From assembly GCA_964483145.1 (NCBI GenBank), contig CAZAAK010000065.1, positions 1 to 13,485 of the forward strand: 13,485 nt of DNA. The letters are read 5' to 3'. The notes under the pieces are model-generated. The model searched no databases. It saw only the letters and a list, made by a program, of their open reading frames with translations, and was not told the DNA's origin. The position numbers and the translations under genes were made by a program. The stretch is from Colimorpha sp964483145. GTDB taxonomy: Bacteria; Bacteroidota; Bacteroidia; Bacteroidales; P3. Positions 8,961-13,485 of the stretch are shown piece after piece; position 1 is the first letter of the stretch, and each line of letters begins with the position of its first letter.

Positions 8961-8991
8961 CAAAGGTAGTAACTTTTTTTGCTGAAACAAG
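8961..8991 (-). promoter_or_regulatory. Bacteroidota-type promoter upstream of the 65-aa ORF and giant gene
   Basis: On the minus strand the -7 element is TACCTTTG (8961-8968), a full match to TAnnTTTG. It is preceded after 19 bases by CTTG (8988-8991), three of four bases of the -33 TTTG. Transcription would begin near 8953, giving about 320 bases before the giant gene's ATG, or about 27 before the 65-residue ORF. AT-rich sequence lies upstream, between it and the terminator at 9122-9160. Confidence 0.7.
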
Positions 8992-9121
8992 CGGACTGTA
9001 ATAATTTAACTCTTTTTATAAACTTTTATGTAGGCGAGGAGAGTTGCTATTTGTCGCAAAATATTTCATAAACAATTGGTTATCCGAATTTATTGCTATT
9101 TGATAGAACTAAAAAGAGTGT

Positions 9122-9160
9122 AAAAACAAGCCCGAAGCACTATAGAATCGTGCTTCGGGC
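9122..9160 (-). terminator. Rho-independent terminator of the crystallin-like lipoprotein/barrel unit
   Basis: An 11-bp perfect stem, GCCCGAAGCAC (9130-9140) with its complement at 9150-9160, closes a 9-base loop. Read on the minus strand it is followed by TTGTTTTTA. It starts about 26 bases after the stop codon of the 207-residue barrel gene. It insulates that unit from the promoter at 8961-8991, which supports a separate transcript for the giant gene. Confidence 0.88.
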
Positions 9161-9185
9161 ATCCGTAAAGCTAGCCATTGATCAT

Positions 9186-9809
9186 TCAAAAACGAATCCC
9201 ATATTGGATCGACAGGGAGTATCCGGTATAGAATTGTTTGAGGTTCAGAGAAAGAGAAGAAGAGTTCTCCGGCAATAATTCACTTGATGTTGGTGTACCT
9301 TTGCTGCCGCCAACGGTCAGTCCACCTCTTATGCCAAAGTAGTGGCCATTTTCGAGAATATAGTTGAGGCCAATCTCTACTTCACCATTAGAGCCCCATG
9401 TCGAAGTGTTGAGGTAGTCCATGCCATTGTAAGTTGTAGCCCATAACGACGCATAGAGGCTTGCACCGATGTATGTTTCAAAATGGTCGTTGATATTGGC
9501 ATAATGTCGTGCCATTAAGCCAAAGCGGTAATTTGCCGTCAACTCGTTTTTATCGATTGCCGACGTGCTGAAATTTGTGGTGCCGACTTTCACGGCAAAA
9601 AGGGTGTTGTTTTTCCGATAGCCAAAATGAATGGACTCACCAACGCTAGAGTACGTGGCGGTATTGTCTGGGAAATTCGATACGGGGCTGTAGTTCAACA
9701 TGGTGTTTACTCCAACGTTAGCGCCAAATTCAAATTTTTTCGTTTCCGTATCCTGCGCAAATGCTATGCCGGAAGCCAAGCACAGTGCCAATAAAATAAG
9801 ACGTTTCAT
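9186..9809 (-). CDS. Small outer-membrane beta-barrel protein (207 aa)
   Basis: Predicted to be an outer-membrane barrel. Residues 1-18 form a signal peptide (SGIAFA before Q19). The mature part alternates short amphipathic strands with polar turns (for example KFEFGANVGVNTML, LFAVKVGTTNF, YRFGLMARHY, HYFGIRGGLTVGG). It ends in SLSIQYGIRF, whose terminal Phe fits the signal read by the barrel-assembly machinery. About 190 mature residues suit an 8-stranded barrel, though I counted strands only by eye. The gene follows the 260-residue lipoprotein gene by 78 bases, with no convincing promoter between, and precedes a strong terminator, so the two are probably co-transcribed. The start is set by the signal peptide and an A-rich stretch just upstream. 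The function is unknown: it could be a porin-like, adhesive or purely structural barrel. Confidence 0.82.
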   Translation of the reverse strand: MKRLILLALCLASGIAFAQDTETKKFEFGANVGVNTMLNYSPVSNFPDNTATYSSVGESIHFGYRKNNTLFAVKVGTTNFSTSAIDKNELTANYRFGLMARHYANINDHFETYIGASLYASLWATTYNGMDYLNTSTWGSNGEVEIGLNYILENGHYFGIRGGLTVGGSKGTPTSSELLPENSSSLSLNLKQFYTGYSLSIQYGIRF

Positions 9810-9887
9810 GATTTCTGTTTTTTTAATGTTGATATGTTGTCTTTTTTGTGATATGCTACTTTTGCAAATAATGAACCTTTCTGTTGG

Positions 9888-10670
9888 TTAGTGTATGGTA
9901 GAGATGTATGAGCAATACTTGTTGTCATTGAAAGAATTGACATAAGGTATGCCAACCATTCCGACGGGTAGACCTACCATGAGATAGCTTGTACGGGGCT
10001 TTTTGTACCATTTCTTGTGGCACCACCAAATTGCGCCTGCTCCTGTATTGTAAACTTTGAAAGAAGTCGTTTTTCTGTTAAAACTACCCAAACTCCAATA
10101 GGTTGGGCCAACGCAGGTCTTGCTAGCTCCAGTATAGTTCATGCCGTCATAAACTGTTGTAAACCAAGTGAATTTTGCGTCAGGACCTTCACTGGGAAGA
10201 GTTCCAAAATCAGCACCCCAAACGAGCTTCCAATAATCTTTCATGTTTTCTGGCACGTCGTTTATGTCCTCGCAATCGCTATCTTGAATGCCAAGTTCTA
10301 CGGCTTTTGCATAGATTAGGTCAAGATTATGATTTTGTTCGTACAATTCATGTAGATTGTTCGTAGTACAGAATACCTTAAATAGGCTATCGTTGTCGAA
10401 ATAGTATGCCGACCCATTGTAGAAGATGCAAAGAGCTTTGTTGGTGTCTAGATCTTCGATGCTTCCATATTGTGATCCGTTATAGAATTGGGTTGTTCCG
10501 CAGAAATAATCTTGCGTGAGTGTGTCAAGTACATCTGCATTGATGTTTTTTTGGTTGACGCTGGAGTTAGTTCTTGCTGGACTCTGCTCTTTTTTGCACG
10601 AAGTAAGCGAAAGAACTCCTCCCACGGTGGCGATAGCAAATAGCGCTATCAGTAATCTGAAATGTTTCAT
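9888..10670 (-). CDS. Lipoprotein with C-terminal beta/gamma-crystallin-like domain (260 aa)
   Basis: Residues 1-24 are a lipoprotein signal with lipobox LTSC, so Cys25 should be lipidated; KKEQ follows. Residues about 45-150 contain no domain I recognise. Residues 170-258 look like a beta/gamma-crystallin or peptidase-inhibitor-I36 double Greek key. The first motif has Y174-DGMN-Y179-T-G181, matching the Y/FxxxxY/FxG signature, then SLGSFNRKTTSFKV. The second half has AIWWCHKKWY and ends in FNDNKYCSY. The second calcium-type site, D249-N-K-Y-C-S254, nearly matches [ND][ND]xx[ST]S with Cys in place of Ser/Thr; the first has Arg at its second position, so calcium binding there is doubtful. The gene leads a two-gene unit with the 207-residue barrel, from the promoter at 10957-10987. 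Possible roles are calcium-stabilised surface binding or protease inhibition; neither is proven. Domain assignment is from motif reading only. Confidence 0.8.
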   Translation of the reverse strand: MKHFRLLIALFAIATVGGVLSLTSCKKEQSPARTNSSVNQKNINADVLDTLTQDYFCGTTQFYNGSQYGSIEDLDTNKALCIFYNGSAYYFDNDSLFKVFCTTNNLHELYEQNHNLDLIYAKAVELGIQDSDCEDINDVPENMKDYWKLVWGADFGTLPSEGPDAKFTWFTTVYDGMNYTGASKTCVGPTYWSLGSFNRKTTSFKVYNTGAGAIWWCHKKWYKKPRTSYLMVGLPVGMVGIPYVNSFNDNKYCSYISTIH

Positions 10671-10956
10671 GACAAGTTGTTTTAATGTCTAATGTTGAGT
10701 TCCAATAATTGATTCATTTTGGCCCACAAAGCGGACGGAACCTGATGTATCCTACTTGCGAGCATTTCATTTGGCTTCGGTCTCCATATTTTCGGAGCGT
10801 TGGATGGTACAGAACTTTGTATTACATGTATGTTTGTGTTAATGGTGGAGTTCTAAACAACTTGTTTTTGCCCTCAAAACGGATAGAACTTCTTAATCCT
10901 AATTTTGTGGACAGGTTTTATTTATCTTATCTCCAATTTTTGGGAATTCGACGGTG
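10671..10956 (-). other. Long 5' leader of the crystallin-like lipoprotein gene, with degenerate repeats
   Basis: About 280 bases separate the predicted transcription start from the ATG at 10670. Two similar segments lie at 10717-10756 and 10865-10904, sharing blocks such as CAAA-n-CGGA and ATCCTA. A weaker match with GAAC lies midway, so the GAAC blocks fall at 10738, 10812 and 10886, exactly 74 bases apart. Only tiny ORFs occur on the transcribed strand, including one of 27 codons ending just before the gene. I see no known riboswitch. The leader could be regulatory, or a relic of repeated DNA. Confidence 0.4.
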
Positions 10957-10987
10957 CAAAGGTATATATTAATTTTTGATTCGCAAA
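10957..10987 (-). promoter_or_regulatory. Consensus Bacteroidota promoter for the lipoprotein/barrel unit
   Basis: Read on the minus strand, TTTG (10984-10987), exactly 19 bases, then TACCTTTG (10957-10964) match the -33/-7 consensus at every fixed position, with C following as in many known examples. The flanking DNA is very AT-rich. The start would be near 10950, leaving a 280-base leader before the 260-residue lipoprotein gene. No better candidate was found closer to that gene. Confidence 0.8.
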
Positions 10988-11340
10988 ATTTATTTTACTT
11001 TTATTTTGCATTTTTTTTGATTATATTGATAATAAACTACTTGTAATATCTTTTTCTGGTTCGCTGTTAGTGTTCGTGGCGTTTTTTTCTTCGTACATAT
11101 CGTTCGTATTTCCATATTTCTGCAATTATTGCTGTCCGGTAAAACTCAAATAGACACAAAATCCAAAAAATCGTACTTAGGGCGTTCCTTTTTTTCGAAA
11201 AGCCCCCTCGCGTAATCGAAAAATGTTGGTCTTGTCGACGAATTTGCACTCAGCTATTTATAGCTCTTTTGGGAGAGACCACCCAATAAAATGACAGCCT
11301 TTGCCTATAGTAATATTTTTTTGGAAAAGCGAAGATAAAC
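10988..11340. other. AT-rich intergenic stretch without a supported gene
   Basis: Apart from the 23-nt repeat at 11128-11150, I find no gene, RNA or clear regulatory site here. A 60-codon minus-strand frame (11067-11249) crosses the repeat and yields LCLFEFYRTAI. The plus-strand translation at the left edge gives LCSFEFYRTAI because the DNA is shared. It is low-complexity and basic, so I treat it as non-coding or as the remains of a mobile element. Confidence 0.5.
11128..11150. repeat. 23-nt inverted repeat, right copy
   Basis: Exact reverse complement of 29-51, about 11.1 kb away. The minus-strand reading runs into a stop just after SFTGQQ, as in the left copy (TAA here, TAG there). It lies between two convergently organised features: the promoter of the crystallin-like unit to its left and the terminator of the FN3-lipoprotein unit to its right. 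An insertion-element end or relic is the simplest guess. A shared regulatory or recombination site cannot be excluded. Confidence 0.6.
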
Positions 11341-11388
11341 AAAAAGGGCTGACACCTCGCAAGAAGTGCCAGCCATGATTTGTCATGG
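11341..11388 (-). terminator. Rho-independent terminator of the FN3-lipoprotein/barrel unit, with a second overlapping hairpin
   Basis: On the minus strand GGCTGGCAC pairs with GTGTCAGCC (11347-11355 with 11366-11374; one G-U pair) around a 10-base loop, followed by CTTTTT. A second hairpin, CCATGA-TTTG-TCATGG (11373-11388), sits just upstream in the transcript and shares two bases with the first. It lies some 60-75 bases past the stop of the 161-residue gene. Confidence 0.8.
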
Positions 11389-11449
11389 TAAAATAGGTTT
11401 CACCACATAGTAATAATTGTCATTTCCTGTTCAAATTAGCGTGGAATCG

Positions 11450-11935
11450 TTATAGTCTAATTCCAAAAGAGAAGGGACTCCACAAAGTTCTTGTGGTAAT
11501 ATAAGAAACACCTAATTCTACAAATAAAGAGCACCGTTGCGATATTATAAAGTCCGTTCCTATTGCCACCCTCCCTTGGAATTCCGGATCAGGTTCAAGC
11601 TGAATAAATGAGCCTCCCAAATTTAGCAGGAAATAAGGTGAGATGTACTTATTCTCAGCTATTTGGTATCGAAACGAGAGATAAACTGGCAGATAGTTTA
11701 TCTCAATCTCACCGACTGTATATTTCAAAAATGTGGGATTGATGCCGAGACCCACAGCGAAAGCATCGGACACTTTATATCTCACTGCAAAATCGGTACT
11801 TATTACTGCTGCTTGATTCATTATGGCATCAGAGAAAGGTGAGACGGATATGTCTATTTCGGCACGCTGGGCATAAAGGCTTTGGAAATACCCATGTAGA
11901 AACACTATGATAATGATAAAATAAACTCTTTTCAT
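11450..11935 (-). CDS. Small outer-membrane beta-barrel-like protein (161 aa)
   Basis: Residues 1-22 form a hydrophobic signal peptide (MKRVYFIIIIVF, cleavage after SLYA before Q23). The mature 139 residues show alternating strands typical of a small outer-membrane barrel: AVRYKVSDAFAVGLGI, LPVYLSFRYQIAENKYISPYFLLNLGG, then SLFVELGVSYITTR. The end is SPFSFGIRL; Leu replaces the usual terminal Phe, though the preceding pattern is like the GIRF end of the 207-residue barrel. The gene begins 35 bases after the FN3-lipoprotein gene, on the same strand, and is followed by a terminator, so the pair is very likely an operon. It is short for a barrel, with room for about eight strands. I recognise no specific family. 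It may be a partner or anchor of the upstream lipoprotein; that is inference. Confidence 0.78.
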   Translation of the reverse strand: MKRVYFIIIIVFLHGYFQSLYAQRAEIDISVSPFSDAIMNQAAVISTDFAVRYKVSDAFAVGLGINPTFLKYTVGEIEINYLPVYLSFRYQIAENKYISPYFLLNLGGSFIQLEPDPEFQGRVAIGTDFIISQRCSLFVELGVSYITTRTLWSPFSFGIRL

Positions 11936-11970
11936 AACCTGTTCTGATTTAATTATGAATAGTATGTATT

Positions 11971-13425
11971 TTAGTCCTGAAATTTGAAATTAAACCCACT
12001 ACCTAGATTATACTCTTCAGTTTTACTGTCCCAGTAGTTTATGCACAAGTATCCCATATCGTTGTGATTCGTGATTTTAAATTTTACATTAGGCGATGCC
12101 CCAATTTTATAGTTGCCAATGCTATCCTCATATGTTCCACTTACGGCCAAAGTAATTTCAAGATCTTTAAAGTTGTCTTCTTCGCTCCAAGAAAATGTCC
12201 ATTTTTGACCATCTAATTCGGGGTCCCATTTATTTATGTTAATGTCGCAACTCCACCAACGTTCTGAAATGTCTGTTCTTGAGGGTTGAGGAGTTATCCA
12301 ATCAATACAACGAATTCGTTTTGAAGCGTCTATACCCACTCCAGAATATACGTACAAAACGAGTTCAGGTTTCCCCCTTACCCAAGACTCAAAATTGCGA
12401 AGAGCCCTCTTGTTATCAAACTTCAATGCGCCCAGCTTCAGCATCTCGCCAGGAAATCTTTCTGATCCATACCATGAAACAGTTGGGGAATACCCCGATG
12501 GTTGTCCTTGACAATTAAGTGATCTGATGGAATACGTATATCTCTGGTTTGCATTTACTGTACTATCAATATAAGTATTTGTATTAGTTGGAGTTGTTGC
12601 AATTAATTCATTACCTGTACCTATTGTTGCGCGGTATACTTGATACCCATAATCGTCATTTACGTCTGGCCACTCAAGCCTCAGTTCATTTGCGTTATTG
12701 CCATACTTTAACAATAAATTTGTAGTTACGGTCGCACTAGACGAATCAGAATTATTGTCCTTACATGTTTCTTCATAGTATTTATTCTGTCCATATCTGT
12801 CGATCCTCTCTGATACGCTAATAATGACATACGGAATAGCTGGGTCCTCATCTAGGCTAACATTTGCTTTCTCCCATTCCCGATTGTAAGATGCAATGCT
12901 GTCCGTTTTTTGGTCATCAAAATCGACAGGCAAGGGAACGACATTCGGTACAAAACTTGAAGTAGCCCAATTTTCGCAGTTTACAGGAACAGATATTTGT
13001 AGATTTGGTACAATTGAGATAGCCTCTCTTAAGAAATTGCTCCCTCCAGTGTTAATATCGGAATATAATACAGAGTCAACAATACTAGCTAAAAATTCCG
13101 AGATTGAATTCGATGAATTTGGCATTAATAGATTATGGAGATCCTTAACAAGAATATCATAATCGCCATCAAATTGCTTTAATGCGTTCTCTTTGACTAC
13201 GCTACGAAATTCTTCATTATTCAGTGCAATAGCTATTACTTTTGAATATTGTTGAATAGCATTATTAATTGCTGATGAACTTTCCCCTTTTGAAGATGAG
13301 GTAATCACTTCTTCACGGAAACCGTCTTCTTTATTGCACGAGGAAAGAAATGTTGCGGCACTAAAGGCTAATACCATCGCCACCAGATTGATAATTTGTT
13401 TGGTCGGTTTCATTTTTTTACTCAT
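11971..13425 (-). CDS. Lipoprotein with an FN3 domain, unknown function (484 aa)
   Basis: Residues 1-29 are a lipoprotein signal with lipobox LSSC; Cys30 is the expected lipidation site. NKED follows, an acidic context compatible with surface export in this phylum. Residues about 51-100 are helical (AINNAIQQYSKVIAIAL, then EEFRSVVKENALKQFDGDYD), a pattern I associate with Bacteroidota surface lipoproteins, though I cannot name the family. Residues 233-318 form an FN3-like domain (LRLEWPDVNDDYGYQVYRA and RYTYSIRSLNC). Residues 328-484 are a beta-rich C-terminal region with many Trp residues (WWSCDININKW, KWTFSWSEED), perhaps a C2-like sandwich; this is weak. The start at 13425 is preceded by AT-rich sequence; Met5 is an alternative that would keep the signal intact. 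The promoter is probably near or beyond the right edge. Its GC content is much lower than that of the giant gene. It forms an apparent operon with the 161-residue barrel. Confidence 0.83.
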   Translation of the reverse strand: MSKKMKPTKQIINLVAMVLAFSAATFLSSCNKEDGFREEVITSSSKGESSSAINNAIQQYSKVIAIALNNEEFRSVVKENALKQFDGDYDILVKDLHNLLMPNSSNSISEFLASIVDSVLYSDINTGGSNFLREAISIVPNLQISVPVNCENWATSSFVPNVVPLPVDFDDQKTDSIASYNREWEKANVSLDEDPAIPYVIISVSERIDRYGQNKYYEETCKDNNSDSSSATVTTNLLLKYGNNANELRLEWPDVNDDYGYQVYRATIGTGNELIATTPTNTNTYIDSTVNANQRYTYSIRSLNCQGQPSGYSPTVSWYGSERFPGEMLKLGALKFDNKRALRNFESWVRGKPELVLYVYSGVGIDASKRIRCIDWITPQPSRTDISERWWSCDININKWDPELDGQKWTFSWSEEDNFKDLEITLAVSGTYEDSIGNYKIGASPNVKFKITNHNDMGYLCINYWDSKTEEYNLGSGFNFKFQD

Positions 13426-13485
13426 TTATTGTATATAATACTCCCGGAATTTTAGACAACCGCATAGGTTGCAGAAAGAAAAATT

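Noticed and set aside
8777..9001. A 74-codon plus-strand frame in the gap upstream of the giant gene
   Set aside because: It overlaps the minus-strand promoter and putative small ORF, has no promoter of its own that I can see, and its sequence shows no recognisable features.
9009..9119. 10-base inverted repeat ACTCTTTTTA / TAAAAAGAGT about 90 bases apart, and two TTGCTATTTG copies
   Set aside because: These are short, low-complexity matches in very AT-rich DNA just past a terminator. Nothing else suggests an element bounded by them.
9857..9864. A perfect TACTTTTG -7-like box on the plus strand between the lipoprotein and barrel genes
   Set aside because: No TTTG lies 19-21 bases upstream and nothing is encoded downstream on that strand. 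The TTTGCAAA core is itself palindromic, so a chance match is likely; the minus-strand version is poorer still.
10709..10972. An 87-codon plus-strand frame opposite the leader of the crystallin-like gene
   Set aside because: It runs across the degenerate repeats and the minus-strand promoter, so its faintly repetitive translation is explained by the repeats. No start context or promoter was found.
11067..11249. A 60-codon minus-strand frame in the AT-rich gap
   Set aside because: It is basic and low in complexity, lacks a promoter, and its only notable string comes from the shared 23-nt repeat.
13448..13475. Small hairpin CAACC-GCATA-GGTTG near the right edge, upstream of the FN3 lipoprotein gene
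   Set aside because: A 5-bp stem with no T run is too weak to call a terminator or operator, and the sequence beyond the edge is not available.

Overview
The window reads as a chromosomal segment of a Bacteroidota bacterium, most likely order Bacteroidales. Four things support this. The giant protein ends in a type IX secretion (T9SS) type A sorting domain. It is built from cleaved-adhesin/anchor-J-like modules alternating with fibronectin type III modules, in the style of Porphyromonas surface adhesins. Two proteins carry Bacteroidota-type lipoprotein signals. Promoter candidates match TTTG-N19-TAnnTTTG, and the starts lack clear Shine-Dalgarno sequences but often have A/T-rich upstream stretches. 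All five confident genes are on the minus strand; no plus-strand gene, tRNA, rRNA or CRISPR array was seen.

Layout, left to right. Positions 1-239 hold one copy of a 23-nt inverted repeat and a strong terminator (143-181) for the large gene. Positions 240-8633 encode a 2797-residue secreted, multi-domain, adhesin-like protein: signal peptide, 11 FN3 modules, 7 adhesin-like sandwiches, 2 further related sandwiches, one InlB-B-type repeat and the sorting domain. Positions 8634-9185 hold a possible 65-residue ORF behind a consensus-like promoter, then a terminator belonging to the next unit. Positions 9186-10670 hold a two-gene unit, a lipoprotein with a beta/gamma-crystallin-like domain followed by a small outer-membrane barrel, with a good promoter at 10957-10987 and a 280-nt leader carrying degenerate repeats. 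Positions 10988-11449 are AT-rich and hold the second copy of the 23-nt repeat and a terminator. Positions 11450-13425 hold a second two-gene unit of the same kind, a lipoprotein with an FN3 domain followed by a small barrel.

Everything confidently called is predicted to be exported to the cell surface or outer membrane. The giant protein would cross the outer membrane by T9SS and be attached or released there. Each lipoprotein/barrel pair could form a surface complex, but that is inference from gene order only. No enzymatic domain, defence system or replication function was found. Hand-counted 60-base samples show high GC in the large gene (about 58-63 percent) and low GC in the rightmost pair (about 35-37 percent), so the segment may be a mosaic. 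The most unusual items are the crystallin-like lipoprotein, the repeated lipoprotein/barrel arrangement, the distant inverted repeat and the small cysteine-containing ORF ahead of the giant gene.
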